From Paramoeba atlantica (lineage: Eukaryota; Discosea), in the NCBI GenBank assembly GCA_977017575.1, contig CDRNVI010000040.1:496001-560000 (forward strand): a stretch of DNA of 64,000 bases, in the 5' to 3' direction. Position numbers and translations under genes: made by a program. The notes beneath the pieces were generated by a model, which saw nothing but the letters and a program-made list of their open reading frames with translations, made no database searches and was not told the origin of the DNA. Below, in pieces: positions 1 to 11,028 of the stretch (positions within the stretch are counted from its first letter, which is position 1; each line of letters begins with the position of its first letter).

Positions 1-1400
1 ACATTTTTTTAGGCAAGGAATCTTGGCTTGATAATAACTTGGTTGCCTCTTTCTTGAGGAAAGCTCTCGCAAGAAATTTATATTTGCCGAACGCGGTTCA
101 GCATAGAACCTTTTTTCACGCCGTTTTAGTAAGTAGTCCGTTTTCTCGAAAAACAAATTTATTATATCATTTGCTTCAGCTGTGTAGCATAACGAAATTA
201 AAAACCCGGACTGTAGATACACTGCTTTGTCACTCTGAATCGCGAAACCCAACACATACTAAAATTGTGGCCCTTTGTGTGCTCCTTTCGCGAGGAATAT
301 GGAACGAATCTTCTAACAGTTTATTGTCTGATATACATCAGCGCTTTGCTTCAAGCTACGATCTATTGTTTCTTGCATCCGCGCTTTCTCGAGTACCGCT
401 CCAAGGAGAAAATCGAGAGAAATGTATTAGTTGGGTGGAAAGTCGCATACCAAGATGTCATGCGTCGGAATTACGCTTGCTTGTGTCCCGCTTCTTGACG
501 AAATATCCAAGAATTACTCGCATGTTAATCAGAGAAATTTCTAAACGTCTCAAAATTCGGTCCATTCAAAGATGCGACGTGCTATCGATGCTTCAGGCAT
601 GTGTTACAATGGTAGAGGAAAATTTTGATAAAGAGTTTTTGATATGCATTGATTATCTTCTGAAAAGTTCATCTTGCGATACAGAGAGTGCTTTTATGGA
701 TCTTGTTTCGATATTACAGATGATGGGCCACGGCGGTTGGAAGCATGACGGACTACTGCGTAAATCGGTTTCGCGCTTCTTAGCTATAGATCATGGAAAG
801 ATGGTGCCTTACCACATAAGCTCTCTTCTGGCTACTTTGCGTCGAATAGAAGTCGCTGACGTCTACACCCCACGCGAATTTCAGCGCATATTGTTTCACC
901 TTTGTGGAAAAATAAATTGCATCCACCAATGCACTCCTATTTCTGGTCGTTTGGCTGTGTCCATAATGACCTCGTTAAGTACACTAAATTATCGTGACAG
1001 TTCTCTTTTGGCCTCTTTTGAAAAGTCGTTCCTTCGAGATCTCCCCACAATGGACTGCATTACAGTTTCAGCGTTGCTTTTGACGAGCTCACGCTTAGGG
1101 TATCACAAACATGAATTTCTGAAGTCATGTTTCGGTCGATGTGAAGAGTTAAACTGGACTAGGTTTCCTACGCAAGCCATACACGTGGTTTACGCCGCGT
1201 TTGATATGGGATACTTTTGCGATGTGCTCGTATTTATTATGAATAGCATTGAGATTTCTAGGGCTATGCGCTCCGTACTGGAACAGCATTCAATTTATCG
1301 TCTATTATCGGACGCAGTGTCAATAGCGCAGAAACGGGGTATGGAACATCTGTTGGATACTCCAGTAGCACAGTTGGTCACATGGGAAGGGTTCAAATAG
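1..1400 (+). CDS. Helical-repeat protein, 5' end outside the window
   Basis: The frame ending at the TAG at 1398-1400 is open back to base 3 with no ATG before an internal Met near codon 170, so the gene almost certainly begins left of the window. The visible 465 residues are alpha-helical and Leu/Ser rich, with repeated helix pairs. Examples are the stretches around SMLQACVTMVEEN, DLVSILQMMGHGG and SALLLTSSRLGYH. This resembles the degenerate helical repeats of FASTK/RAP and heptatricopeptide RNA-binding proteins of mitochondria. I see no RAP domain or catalytic motif. Role in organellar RNA metabolism is an inference from fold appearance only; another helical-repeat scaffold is equally possible. 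Confidence 0.6.
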   Translation, partial: IFLGKESWLDNNLVASFLRKALARNLYLPNAVQHRTFFHAVLVSSPFSRKTNLLYHLLQLCSITKLKTRTVDTLLCHSESRNPTHTKIVALCVLLSRGIWNESSNSLLSDIHQRFASSYDLLFLASALSRVPLQGENREKCISWVESRIPRCHASELRLLVSRFLTKYPRITRMLIREISKRLKIRSIQRCDVLSMLQACVTMVEENFDKEFLICIDYLLKSSSCDTESAFMDLVSILQMMGHGGWKHDGLLRKSVSRFLAIDHGKMVPYHISSLLATLRRIEVADVYTPREFQRILFHLCGKINCIHQCTPISGRLAVSIMTSLSTLNYRDSSLLASFEKSFLRDLPTMDCITVSALLLTSSRLGYHKHEFLKSCFGRCEELNWTRFPTQAIHVVYAAFDMGYFCDVLVFIMNSIEISRAMRSVLEQHSIYRLLSDAVSIAQKRGMEHLLDTPVAQLVTWEGFK

Positions 1401-1657
1401 GTGTACACAGTCATTCATTTTATATTATAAAATTTATAACCGATTTTTTGGCTCGCACAATTAGCATGGATTATTTTTCTCCTACGACGTGCACCTTTAA
1501 AAAAAATTAAAATACATCCTGTGCAGTGTACATACAGTATAGTGTATGTACAGCGTTTGCACTACACGTTGTATGCAAAACTACACATTTTGCTCTACTT
1601 TAATATCAAAAATATATTTTACCTTTCTTTTTATATTTCTCCTGGTAGTTCTCTACG

Positions 1658-2764
1658 ATGAGCTACTCGTCTACCGAGTTACCTCCTTCGCAGACGTCTT
1701 GCACGGAATCCTACAATTGTTCTCCACCAAGTCTTGAACTGGATCATCAAAATATATCCCGCTCCAGACCTCGAAGGCAGCGTCGGTCGCGTTATTCTCG
1801 AATTCCTCTAACGGGGCAAGGAAAAGATACTCGTGAAGCCGCTCCCGCCAATGCGGAATCTTATCCACCAACACCTTATCTTACATCTTACGGCGAGCCT
1901 TTCGAAGATTTAATTTTTCAGCTGCAGCAGGCACAAGATCATGTCGCTCACTTGCAGCAATGCTGCATGGCCTACGAAGCCAAAATTCAGGACCTCGAAT
2001 ATTGCGCTCAACAATCTGCACGAGGTACGAATTCCGCGTCGTTTTCAACTGCTTGTATTTCTCACGCACGGATCGAACCTTCTTGCGAAGATTCGCAGGA
2101 CAAGATGTCTTTGTTCGGTAGGAAAATTAAAAATAACACAGTTTCATCTGTGCGACTTACCGAAACAGGTAATCACGATATAAAAAATAGCATACAGCGC
2201 ATGAAGAAATCTACTCTTGATGCTGCCACAGACGTACTTGGTCTCCCGCAAGCTGTCCCGTTAGAAGATCAAATGGTTTTTCACACCTTGGTTGACCTTG
2301 GAAATCTTCATCCTATCCAAATCAACCTTTATAAAAACGTCAGCCCCATGTTACAAACCCAAGACACCTACGCCCGAGCCATCTTCGAACACTGTGACGA
2401 TGTCTGCAACCTTCTTCCCACCTTGAAACCCAATTTTACCTTTGGTTATGAGGTCTCTCAATCCTGGTACAGCGCGGACGACTCCCTCTCCGAGGACAGT
2501 CTCGAGGACTTTGCATCCTTCTCCCTACGCGGCAGCGCACCGCCTGCCCACCCCTCACAGTTTCCCTCACAGTCGCCTTCCTCTGCGGCCGTGAGATCCC
2601 ACGTACGCAGAGTTCCCTCCACCCCTACTGGTTCCTCCGGGCACAGCTCTTTTCGCAGTGCCGTGACACGCCGACTGACACGCGGGCTCGAGGAGCGCGG
2701 GGGGAGGTTTGACACAAAGATACCCTCCCCGAGTATCTCCTTTCGTCGCGCGCATCATAAGTGA
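1658..2764 (+). CDS. Coiled-coil protein of unknown function
   Basis: Starts at an ATG 10 nt after a pyrimidine-rich tract ending in AG (1647-1648). The 368-residue product has a Ser/Thr/Pro-rich N-terminus, a short coiled coil near residues 85-120 (LIFQLQQAQDHVAHLQ), a central conserved-looking helical region around residues 180-265 (containing HTLVDLGNLHPIQINLYKN), and a low-complexity Ser/Pro/Arg tail. The last ~350 bp are clearly more GC-rich and C-ending in codon choice than the first part. I do not recognise the family. The central helical region could be a BAR-like or vesicle-associated domain, but no diagnostic motif is visible. Confidence 0.6.
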   Translation: MSYSSTELPPSQTSCTESYNCSPPSLELDHQNISRSRPRRQRRSRYSRIPLTGQGKDTREAAPANAESYPPTPYLTSYGEPFEDLIFQLQQAQDHVAHLQQCCMAYEAKIQDLEYCAQQSARGTNSASFSTACISHARIEPSCEDSQDKMSLFGRKIKNNTVSSVRLTETGNHDIKNSIQRMKKSTLDAATDVLGLPQAVPLEDQMVFHTLVDLGNLHPIQINLYKNVSPMLQTQDTYARAIFEHCDDVCNLLPTLKPNFTFGYEVSQSWYSADDSLSEDSLEDFASFSLRGSAPPAHPSQFPSQSPSSAAVRSHVRRVPSTPTGSSGHSSFRSAVTRRLTRGLEERGGRFDTKIPSPSISFRRAHHK

Positions 2765-3430
2765 ACGAGATGGAGCCATGGATACGCTCCACGCGTGCGT
2801 GTTGGGGGGGGGGGGGGTAAAAAAGAGGTGACTTTGCTTTTTTTTCTTGGGAATGATACAAGGTGTGAAAAAGAATACAGGATTATCATGTTTTAAAGAC
2901 TTTTCTTTCTTCTGTATAAGGATGTTTGACTTTTTTGAAAAAGGTCACTTATCCTCAGTCATGTTTAAGAACGGAAGTTATGATTGTTGCTCAATATTAA
3001 GTCCAAAAATAACGTGGTAAAGTAACTCTAAATTCATTTTAATTAAATATCTAAGATTTACATGGACAATATGGTGAACTATATTGTTAAGCAAATTTAA
3101 AATTTGTAATGACAAGTAAAGTTAAAGACATTCTAATTTGTGATTTTAAATTAAGTTTGTAAATATGCTTCTCTGTGGAAAATAAGCGTCCTACTGGGAG
3201 TGCTTAAATTGTTTTCATTGGTCAACTTTCGTTGTCTTCAGTAGAATCTCTAACTCTAAGGTGTTTCTTGCAGGATAGATGTACATACACTCTAATTTTT
3301 TATGAACCCCTTCTTGCCGAATAGCATATTCAGAAAACACGTCGCGTGACCTTATTTTTTTTAAATGTCGTCTTAATTTACTGATCGATACAACATTTCT
3401 TTACATAAAACTATACGTTCCACACACAAA
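2765..3430. other. Intergenic, A/T-rich, with a long poly-G tract
   Basis: Starts GC-rich like the preceding gene tail and holds an uninterrupted run of about 14 G near 2803-2816 followed by A-rich sequence. The rest is A/T-rich without an ORF, repeat or RNA gene that I can recognise. Confidence 0.6.
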
Positions 3431-4498
3431 ATGATACATACACGGCGTCTTCGTTGTTTAACAGGGGAAGCATGGATCAAAAGTAAGCTTCCGGCGGTCA
3501 AATCGCCCCTAACAGTACGTCCAACCCAAGGGCTATCTTCGCTTGAGAAATATGAAAACTACACCCTTCAAGGCAAAGCGCGGAAGAGAGGGAAAATGTC
3601 GAAACAAAGCGGGAAAACTGCATCAGATGTAGAGGTAATTCAGAAATCTGAAGAAGATTCTCTTCACATTCACACTACTCCGATACGCATGAGAATGCGT
3701 GAGGTATACGAAATCACACCTCACGAAGCCCAACTCAGTGCAGTTTCCGCACATCAACGCGAGATGTATAAAGGAGTCGACGTGCGAGAGCCCTCAACAG
3801 TTTCAAAGTATGATGGAACGCGTCCAAAATCTCTTTCAATGCAAGATAAAGTACAAGCTGTGGCTGATTTTATGAGTGGCAACTTAGCATTTCAGGTCAT
3901 GAGTCCAGAGTGGGTCAAACTTTTCAATTTACAGCACCTGGAACTTGACGTAATTTACTTTCTATGGGTCCTGCACCTTCACCTAATCGCTCGCCGGGCA
4001 CTTTCCGTATCCGTGGATGACTGGTCGCGTCGCAGAGAGGTTATGCAAGAAATGCTTGAATCCATGCGAACCTCGTGGGAGCAAAGTTGTCAGAGTCTAA
4101 TGGGCCGTCCCCCCATGTTTAAAATCCGACATTTTATTCTGGATATGTACTACGTAGTCTCTTGTAATCTTGAGGAGGCCCTCTCCCATGAGGGGCCTGG
4201 GGCGGACCTTGCAGTGCTCAGTGTTCTCATGAGGTTGATGCCTTTGCCCCGGCCGGAAGACCTCTCTTTCTACACATACTACGCTCTTGTCCACTACATT
4301 CGCTTTCACATTGCGCTTTTGGACCGAACCCCTGATGAGGAAATTTACAAGGGCAATTTTCATTTTCTGAGTCCACTTGACCCCGTTATTACTAGGCCTT
4401 ACGAAGAGGTTCCGATGGATGATGTAATTCGGCGATGGAGTGCAGAGAACTGCGCGTCAAGCGCTTCCTCAGAAAACAATGATCGGAAGAAGTCGTAG
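3431..4498 (+). CDS. UQCC1: UQCC1/CBP3-like cytochrome bc1 complex assembly chaperone
   Basis: The 355-residue protein has a basic, hydroxylated N-terminus typical of mitochondrial import signals. The domain lies at about residues 145-325. The stretch LELDVIYFLWVLHLHLIARRA matches the family's conserved helix just before the cofactor pocket, shown here as LDVIYFLWVLHLHL. The C-terminal block YALVHYIRFHIALLD followed by EEIYKGNFHFLSP matches the typical end of the ubiquinol-cytochrome c chaperone domain (helix, Leu-Asp, then a G-x-F/I-x-F/S-P motif). Members bind newly made cytochrome b in mitochondria and help assemble respiratory complex III. Family assignment is by motif reading only; overall similarity is modest. 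Confidence 0.6.
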   Translation: MIHTRRLRCLTGEAWIKSKLPAVKSPLTVRPTQGLSSLEKYENYTLQGKARKRGKMSKQSGKTASDVEVIQKSEEDSLHIHTTPIRMRMREVYEITPHEAQLSAVSAHQREMYKGVDVREPSTVSKYDGTRPKSLSMQDKVQAVADFMSGNLAFQVMSPEWVKLFNLQHLELDVIYFLWVLHLHLIARRALSVSVDDWSRRREVMQEMLESMRTSWEQSCQSLMGRPPMFKIRHFILDMYYVVSCNLEEALSHEGPGADLAVLSVLMRLMPLPRPEDLSFYTYYALVHYIRFHIALLDRTPDEEIYKGNFHFLSPLDPVITRPYEEVPMDDVIRRWSAENCASSASSENNDRKKS

Positions 4499-4770
4499 TG
4501 GATGAAACGCGTAACTTACGAAATTGATGGCCGACATTTTTTTCGTGTCCAAATTTTTTCATCTCTTGCTGTTAAATCTCAAACTTGTTTTCTGTAGGTC
4601 ATTTTGATATTTCTTATAACTTTTTTTTGCTGTATGGGCTTCCTAAAAAAATTAAAATTCACTACTTTAAATATAAGGAAAACGTTTCTTATGTTTTTTC
4701 GAGCAGTTGAGACCTTAGTATAAATCTTTCATGTTTCAAAACAAGTGTGGCGCTACCCCTACTGTCAAAA

Positions 4771-6516
4771 ATGGTTAGTGCTAAAGATTTTTCGCTGCTA
4801 CGACAGGCCATATCGAAACGGGATTGCGATGCTGCTCTATTGTATCTTCGAAACTGGCTCAGTTCCACATCGAAAGCGCCTTCAACTTTGGTTTCTGACA
4901 TGAAATTTGCCGAAGAAATCACTCTGAAAACAAAAAAGCGGGTAAAAGATCCTGCGCAAGAAGTAATGTTGCCTCCTTCATTAGTTTCAGCAGCCCTGCA
5001 TTTATGTACATCTACGAACCGATGGTCGGACGCCAGTTCATTGTTACAAGATCTACTAAGGGTACATGATTTTCAATGGAATTCCTCAATTTTAGCCAAG
5101 AGCATTACTATCTTATGTAGAAATAGCGCTTTCTCCGGGGGTAACTCCGGCTATTCGTCTTCAGAAAACGAGGAGAAAAAGGGATTATCTCGAGAAAATG
5201 CTTTACCGCACGTGAAAAATGAATCCTGCTTAAAAAACGTGTTAGCAATATTGAAGAAGGCCCATTTTGGAAGTCTTGGGGAGGGTTCTGCTATTCAAAG
5301 ACGGCATTTTGCTCCTTTTTTTGAAATTTGCAGCAGCTTTGCTTTGCTGAACGAGGCGCGTGCATTCGCACGAAAGGCTAGCGTTGTTTTGGATCAAGTA
5401 GACTACGCTTGCATGCTCAAACTTCCTTTTGCGGGTCAGTTGCTTCACGGCATTCTTCAAGATATGAGAGAAGACATCCCATTGGTTTCGCATGACTTTG
5501 TCGATGCCGTTTTCTACGCGTGTAGAGATTCTGAGCCTGACAAGAACATTAAGCCAAATGCATCCGAGTGCACCATACGAGATGAGGTGGAAGTGGTGTT
5601 TCCCGCAGCATATGAACAAAAAGATACCGATATCCTTTGTAGGAGGCCATCCGAACAACATTTCGGTTACTGTAGTCATTGCAAAGGCGAATTACAGTTA
5701 TATCCTTTCAGTGAGGAGTATCGTGCACAACTTCTGGGCGATATTGAGAAAACATTAATACCTGCAGAACTTCCTAATGAGGTCATTTCCAAACTCAGGA
5801 AAATGTGCGATGATCGGGTCATTCGAGTGATTATTGATGGTGCCAACGTAGGCTATTGCGGTCTCTCAGCTTGGGGTGCTGAATCGATTGAATCTCAAAA
5901 CTTTCGAGAGAAGGAAGAGAACGTGATTGAAAAAATTCAGGACGAAGATCGTAAGTGGAGAAAGCGCGCTGCAACAAAAAAGGTTCCTGCTCGATTGGAG
6001 CATATTCAAGCAGTGTGTGAGGCGATAGAAAATGCGAAGCTGGGAACTCCTCTTATTGTTTTTCACGAACGTCACACGGCCAAAGAGGCCCTTCAGCCCC
6101 AGTATCAGGAGATGGTACGCAATTGGCGTGAAAGGGGCATTTTATACACCTCGCCCGAGGGGGTTTGCGACGATTATTTTTGGCTCTATGCTGCTGTGTA
6201 CCTTAGCCAGCCGAGTCGTCCTGCATATGTGATTACTAATGATAAAATGAGAGATCACCACTACGCGATGCTTTCTCAAAAATCCTTTTTGAGATGGAAA
6301 CAGACGAGTCAAATCTTTTTTGGGATTTTAGCTCCTGGGATGAGAGCGCGGTTGCAAGTGCCTCGTTCGTACTCTTTTTGCATGCAATATGAGGAAAGCA
6401 ACAGGCATTGGCATCTACCGTACCGCGATCGAGTAGATGACCAAATAAGATGGTTATGCGTTGAAATACCACAGCAGACGAGTGATACAACAAAAAATGA
6501 CACACCCGCTGTGTAG
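4771..6516 (+). CDS. PRORP: Protein-only RNase P (PRORP)
   Basis: Cleaves the 5' leader from precursor tRNAs without an RNA subunit. I chose the ATG at 4771 because the longer frame would start at a GTG. Order of parts in the 581-residue product: a helical PPR-like N-terminal half, a zinc-binding centre with C301-x-x-C304 paired with H548 and C563 near the C-terminus, and a NYN metallonuclease domain. Catalytic acidic residues are seen in [10 protein letters not shown] (D356), in the pair D467-D468 before YFWLYAAV, and in [10 protein letters not shown] (D491/D495). All hallmark motifs are intact. PRORPs are known in kinetoplastids, plants and other eukaryotes. Nuclear or mitochondrial location cannot be told with certainty; the N-terminus is not a strong import signal. 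Confidence 0.92.
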   Translation: MVSAKDFSLLRQAISKRDCDAALLYLRNWLSSTSKAPSTLVSDMKFAEEITLKTKKRVKDPAQEVMLPPSLVSAALHLCTSTNRWSDASSLLQDLLRVHDFQWNSSILAKSITILCRNSAFSGGNSGYSSSENEEKKGLSRENALPHVKNESCLKNVLAILKKAHFGSLGEGSAIQRRHFAPFFEICSSFALLNEARAFARKASVVLDQVDYACMLKLPFAGQLLHGILQDMREDIPLVSHDFVDAVFYACRDSEPDKNIKPNASECTIRDEVEVVFPAAYEQKDTDILCRRPSEQHFGYCSHCKGELQLYPFSEEYRAQLLGDIEKTLIPAELPNEVISKLRKMCDDRVIRVIIDGANVGYCGLSAWGAESIESQNFREKEENVIEKIQDEDRKWRKRAATKKVPARLEHIQAVCEAIENAKLGTPLIVFHERHTAKEALQPQYQEMVRNWRERGILYTSPEGVCDDYFWLYAAVYLSQPSRPAYVITNDKMRDHHYAMLSQKSFLRWKQTSQIFFGILAPGMRARLQVPRSYSFCMQYEESNRHWHLPYRDRVDDQIRWLCVEIPQQTSDTTKNDTPAV

Positions 6517-6820
6517 GAATTTCTTAAAATCCTTGCACATCTGTTGCCCATTACGTTCCTCTAATCACTTTTTACTGATTATTACGTTGTTTGGTCTTTG
6601 TAGGCTTCCAATTTTGCGATCACATCATAGCAAAGTGAACATGTACAGTGCTTCGAGTACACTGCGAGTTTCTAGTACAATGAGATTCTATGCAGTTTTC
6701 AAAGCACTAAATCACACACAGTACTTGAAATATAAGTATCTCATACATCACAGTTTGAAAATCCTAAGTGCTCTTTTTCTTGTTTATCGGGGTGCTTACG
6801 TCAATGTAACTTCACAAAGA

Positions 6821-7888
6821 ATGGACGAACAAAGTAGAGAACCGGGGGTTGCCCTTATTACTGGGATATCGGGTCAGGATGGCTCCTACCTCGCCGAGCT
6901 TCTCCTCGAGAAAGGCTACACCGTCCATGGCCTTGTACGCCGCACCTCCACCTTTTCCACCTCCCGCATCAACCACATCTACACCCACCCCCGTCTCCAC
7001 CTCCACTACGGCGACCTCACCGACACCCTCCCCCTCCTCCACCTCATCACCTCCCTCCGCCCCACCGAGATCTACAACCTCGGCGCCCAGAGCCACGTCA
7101 AAGTCAGCTTCGACCTCCCCGAGCACACCGCCAACGTCAACGCCCTCGGCTGCCTCCGTCTCCTCGAGGCCCTCCGTCTCTCCCCCCTCCCCCCCGCCCA
7201 CTGCCGGTTCTACCAAGCCTCCACCTCCGAGCTCTACGGGCAACCCACCGAGAGCCCCCAAACCGAGTCCACCCCCTTCCGCCCCCGCTCCCCCTACGCC
7301 TGCGCGAAGCTCCACGCGTACTGGTCCACGGTCGTCCACCGCCACGCCTACGGGCTGTTCGCCTGCAACGGGGTTCTGTTCAACCACGAGTCCCCGCGCC
7401 GCGGGGCGACCTTTGTCACGCGCAAGATCGTCCGCGCCGCGGTGCGTATCGCCGCGGGGCGACAACACGAGCTGTGTCTGGGGAATCTGGACGCGAAAAG
7501 GGACTGGGGGCACGCGAAGGACTATGTGGAGGGGATGTGGCGGATGCTGCAGCAGGAGGGGCCGGGGGATTACGTACTCGCGACGGGGAGGCAGTACGCG
7601 GTGCGGGAGTTTTGTGTGGCGGTGTTTGAAAGGGTGGGGATAGGGCTGCGGTGGGAGGGGGAGGGGGTGGGTGAGGTGGGGGTGGAGACGGGGGGGACAG
7701 GGCGGGTACTGGTTCGGGTCACGGCGAAGTATTTTCGACCGGCTGAGGTGGATTCGCTTCTGGGTGATCCGTCTCATGCGGAGAAAACATTGGGCTGGAA
7801 GCGAAATTTCGATTTTTATGGTTTGGTTGACGATATGGTGTCGAGTGAGATTGCCATAGAGAAATCGGGTCAAGACTGTTGGTCTTAG
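6821..7888 (+). CDS. GMD: GDP-mannose 4,6-dehydratase
   Basis: Converts GDP-mannose to GDP-4-keto-6-deoxymannose, the first step of GDP-fucose synthesis, in the cytosol. The ATG at 6821 gives 355 residues, the normal length; earlier in-frame ATGs overlap PRORP and precede an unlikely extension. It is an extended short-chain dehydrogenase: Rossmann motif T14-G-I-S-G-Q-D-G21, the dehydratase Ser/Thr-Glu pair in STSELYG (E137), and the catalytic Y159-x-x-x-K163 in SPYACAKLH. The ending ([17 protein letters not shown]) is typical. Between about 6880 and 7760 the gene is extremely GC-rich, C-ending at first and G-ending later, then returns to the A/T-rich style of its neighbours. This composition switch within a conserved enzyme is discussed under findings. 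Confidence 0.93.
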   Translation: MDEQSREPGVALITGISGQDGSYLAELLLEKGYTVHGLVRRTSTFSTSRINHIYTHPRLHLHYGDLTDTLPLLHLITSLRPTEIYNLGAQSHVKVSFDLPEHTANVNALGCLRLLEALRLSPLPPAHCRFYQASTSELYGQPTESPQTESTPFRPRSPYACAKLHAYWSTVVHRHAYGLFACNGVLFNHESPRRGATFVTRKIVRAAVRIAAGRQHELCLGNLDAKRDWGHAKDYVEGMWRMLQQEGPGDYVLATGRQYAVREFCVAVFERVGIGLRWEGEGVGEVGVETGGTGRVLVRVTAKYFRPAEVDSLLGDPSHAEKTLGWKRNFDFYGLVDDMVSSEIAIEKSGQDCWS

Positions 7889-8330
7889 GCTATTTTTCGT
7901 ACCAACTATTGGCTACCCAAAGACTTCTGTGGAGTGTACTCAACACAAAATTTTCAATACACAGCGCGTGATTCATGTGGTCATAGTCGAATATTGTGCG
8001 ATTGGGGGGTAGGCTTCCGGTGGGCCTAGGGGGTGTACACCAATTGTTATCCCCTTCATAGTAGCGCCCAACGGTAGTTACCCCTTTAAACTCTCAGAAA
8101 ATTGTGCAGTACGAAAAAAAATGGTAATCTCATGTGGATTAGCTGATGGATATAGTACATGTATTTCTGCCCTCTCTAAGTCTACCTTTCACGCTTATTT
8201 TTCACTTGGCTTTCTGAATAAAAAAAAGTGTGATGTACACGCTTGGTAATTACACCATGAGCATTGATGTTTAGGATAATATAGTGTTATACTTTTAGAT
8301 CTTGCATCGTGTAAATGAAGGGAGACGTTT
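7889..8330. other. Intergenic between GMD and the SNARE gene
   Basis: A/T-rich with one G-rich patch near 8005-8035 (GGTGGGCCTAGGGGG) that faintly resembles the G-rich core of the dispersed repeat at 14.9 kb. An ATG at 8315 opens only an eight-codon out-of-frame upstream ORF that overlaps the SNARE start. Confidence 0.4.
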
Positions 8331-8999
8331 ATGAGCTCTGATTTTGAAGATAAATTCTATCTTTCAAAGATTCTGCTGGAGGCGCACTCTCAGCAAGTAG
8401 AGCAGGCGGTTTCAAATTCAAAATCGGCGTCTCACTCCCTCGATTCACAACTATTAACGTATCTTTCGGCACGTGGACGTGAATGCGAAGAGAAACTGAA
8501 CGAAGTTGCAGAAATATTACCAACAATGGTGAGTGGAGCTCAGTCAAGAATACAGTGGACAGCAAGGCTTACCATGTTACACGAGGAATGCGAAAGGTTG
8601 CGCGGTATGCTGCAAAGCTTGGAAATTAAGAAACGTAAAAACGACAGAATTATACGCAGCAGAGAGGCCTTTAGACTCTCGGAACAAGATAAAAAGGTCT
8701 TGGAGGATTCATACGGGCCCGAATCGGAACTTCTCTCCGAGTATGACTCTCTTGTCCACACACAAAAGGAAGTTCAATCAATGACTTCCGAAAGTATTGC
8801 GGTACTCAATGCATTAAAGTCGCAGCGTGAGGGAATTCTTCACTCGCAAGACAGACTCAGTAAACTTTCCGCGTCATCTAGTTTTTCAACACAACTCCTC
8901 CGCAATATTATGAGTACGATACATTTAGATCGTATTTTCTTGTATTTCGGAATGATAATCATCACTCTTTTATTGCTTTTCATTTACATGAGAACTTAG
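8331..8999 (+). CDS. Golgi Qb-SNARE (GS28/GOS1 or membrin type)
   Basis: A 222-residue tail-anchored protein: helical N-terminal region, a SNARE-like heptad region at about residues 150-195 (containing LNALKSQREGILHSQDRLSKL), a linker, and a single C-terminal membrane span (LYFGMIIITLLLLFIYM) that ends the protein. The pattern of a SNARE helix followed by LLRNIMSTIHLDRIFL before the anchor matches GS28/membrin (Qb) SNAREs acting in ER-Golgi and intra-Golgi fusion. The exact orthologue (GOS1 versus BOS1) cannot be settled by eye. A short out-of-frame upstream ATG precedes the start by 16 nt. Confidence 0.7.
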   Translation: MSSDFEDKFYLSKILLEAHSQQVEQAVSNSKSASHSLDSQLLTYLSARGRECEEKLNEVAEILPTMVSGAQSRIQWTARLTMLHEECERLRGMLQSLEIKKRKNDRIIRSREAFRLSEQDKKVLEDSYGPESELLSEYDSLVHTQKEVQSMTSESIAVLNALKSQREGILHSQDRLSKLSASSSFSTQLLRNIMSTIHLDRIFLYFGMIIITLLLLFIYMRT

Positions 9000-9141
9000 T
9001 GTTTGTAATTTGTGTATAAATCTTCAATTCGTTCCTCGTCGTGATCTTCAAAAATAGTGTTTTCCTGTATTTCGGTATCTTTTTTCGTGGTACAATAATT
9101 TTCATTCAACTACTATCTGCTTAAGTACACGAATTTCGACT

Positions 9142-11028
9142 ATGGGACGGGAACGCGTCTTTCTTTTGAGTCCACACGGCACTTTTTGCGCCATTTTGGA
9201 GCACTTTGAGGACCCGGAAGAGTCGGATGAAATTCAAATAATCACTCCACAGGGAAAATTCTACGCTCCAGTGCGTCCTCCAGTGAGATTAAAAGGTCTT
9301 GTTCGAGACGATCTGCACAGTGCTTCTGATTCAACATCGAGTTGTATTTTTGCCCTTCCACAAGAAACGAAAAAGCGTTCAATATCAATTTCCAGAAAAA
9401 TCAGTACTGCAGCTTGGGATAGCGACTCGTCTCTTCTTGTGTGTTTCACTGATGCGAGCGTCTGGTCTTTGTTTTCGTCAAGTCTTGATAGGTTTGAGCA
9501 AGGGGCTGGCGATTATTACTTTCAATGGACAAAGGATCCGATACACACTTTAGAGGGCGGATCGCAGTTCGACGGAAATCTTTTTGTTTGTCAAATAGGA
9601 ATTGCACCAAGACTACGGAAACCATTGGGTAGTATTCCACCTTTTTCATACGTGGATACCAATTTTGCTCTCTGGTGGCATGATGGCAAGAAAGTACATG
9701 AGCTCCACAGTTCGCAAGCAGTTCCTATTACTCATATCGCTGCGAGTCCTAGTGGAAAGTTGGTCGCTATAGCTACAGAAAAATACATGCGAATATACAG
9801 TACCAGAAAACGCAAGAAAGTGTATTCTCTGAAATGGCGCAATAAATCTTTGATGGCCCGACTTTTCTCTCCCTTATCACTTCTTCACATGGTTGACGAC
9901 AGCCACCTCGCCCTGGGAACATTGGACGGTGAGGTTGCACTATGGAATACAAAGAGTTGCGAAACACCAAAGTTTATGTACAGTGGCTCCATGCGGTCCT
10001 TTTTGACGAGAAATGAGGCCCCGTGTGATTTGCCCTCACCTTCCTCTAATTTTCTTGTTGTTGCAAATGGTCGCTACTGCATGGTGGCTAAATTGGGGGA
10101 AGAAGCGCAAATACTTGATCTTGTTCTTCAGAAAGTAGAATCAGGACCAAGCTTACCCGACTCATTATTCGGCCTAAATGATAAAGTGCATTCTGAAAAG
10201 CCTTTTTTGCAGTGCAACAAAATTTCTCTTTTGAAAGACCAAAGCGGAATGTACTGGAACCCAAAATTTCACAGTATCGAATCTTTTTCCTGGGGAATTC
10301 TTCAGGAAACAAACTCTACGAATTTACTCACTGTTTCCGAGACTCCGTCCAATAAACTATCGGATGTCGCCTCTTTTGCGTCTACGGGGCTTCATATCTC
10401 AAATGTCTTTACCGATACAGTTGAGTACAAAGACATAAAAGAAGATTTGAGCCAACTATTACGGGAAGAAAGCGGAGAGTCCATGTCTTTGGAGTGCCTT
10501 TCCGCAACAGCACCGGAACCTATGGATATTTCTTCGGTAAAAAGGCTATTTAGCCTGATTCACCTCAATCGTGGTCAATTGTTTCGTGAGCAGAATCTTC
10601 GCGCTCTATCTCTGTTCGAGTCCATTCGTGTTGCTCGGGCTTCTACCCGCATAGCGACGATATCTTGGGTTCATTTCATTCGATCAGTACTTTGGCTCAG
10701 AGCCCTCCTTCACGCTCGTCCTGTGATGTCATCTCACCACTCTACAAAAATACTTGAAAGAACAAGCGCGGTGCTTTCTCTGAGTAAGCAAGTTACATGC
10801 GCCAGCATAGCAAGCTCCCTACGACGTTCGCAAGGGCTGTTGGACATTTTTGGGGTCACACGACCTAATTCTGTTTCTTATGAAGACATTGCATGTTCTT
10901 CATTCATAAAGAAAGCGATCACGATGAGCAATGACGCTTCGAATAATTCCAGAAAAGCAGTTATGTCAGAAACTACTTTTCACTCCTCTCCAATATCTGC
11001 AATGAAAAGGAGGCGTAGGAAGAGCTAA
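9142..11028 (+). CDS. WD-repeat-like protein of unknown role
   Basis: A 628-residue protein with beta-propeller-like blades. Recognisable blade segments are VPITHIAASPSGKLVAIATE followed by MRIYS (about residues 200-225) and DDSHLALGTLDGEVALWNTK (about 250-275). An N-terminal segment STAAWDSDSSLLVCFTD also looks like a blade. The C-terminal third is helical and includes LRALSLFESIRVARASTR and a basic end (KRRRRKS) that looks like a nuclear localisation signal. The order propeller-then-helices is common in scaffold subunits of nuclear complexes, but I cannot name one. Confidence 0.65.
   Translation: MGRERVFLLSPHGTFCAILEHFEDPEESDEIQIITPQGKFYAPVRPPVRLKGLVRDDLHSASDSTSSCIFALPQETKKRSISISRKISTAAWDSDSSLLVCFTDASVWSLFSSSLDRFEQGAGDYYFQWTKDPIHTLEGGSQFDGNLFVCQIGIAPRLRKPLGSIPPFSYVDTNFALWWHDGKKVHELHSSQAVPITHIAASPSGKLVAIATEKYMRIYSTRKRKKVYSLKWRNKSLMARLFSPLSLLHMVDDSHLALGTLDGEVALWNTKSCETPKFMYSGSMRSFLTRNEAPCDLPSPSSNFLVVANGRYCMVAKLGEEAQILDLVLQKVESGPSLPDSLFGLNDKVHSEKPFLQCNKISLLKDQSGMYWNPKFHSIESFSWGILQETNSTNLLTVSETPSNKLSDVASFASTGLHISNVFTDTVEYKDIKEDLSQLLREESGESMSLECLSATAPEPMDISSVKRLFSLIHLNRGQLFREQNLRALSLFESIRVARASTRIATISWVHFIRSVLWLRALLHARPVMSSHHSTKILERTSAVLSLSKQVTCASIASSLRRSQGLLDIFGVTRPNSVSYEDIACSSFIKKAITMSNDASNNSRKAVMSETTFHSSPISAMKRRRRKS

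Noticed and set aside
2803-2816. Telomere-like or G-quadruplex tract
   Set aside because: A single uninterrupted G run without repeated spacing; more likely a simple homopolymer.
6461-6820. N-terminal extension of GMD
   Set aside because: It overlaps the end of PRORP and precedes the conserved GMD start by 120 residues of unlikely sequence; the ATG at 6821 fits the family.
6812-7873. 353-codon minus-strand ORF and a 264-codon plus-frame ORF over GMD
   Set aside because: Both are low-complexity shadows produced by the GC-rich island; only the GMD frame has family motifs.
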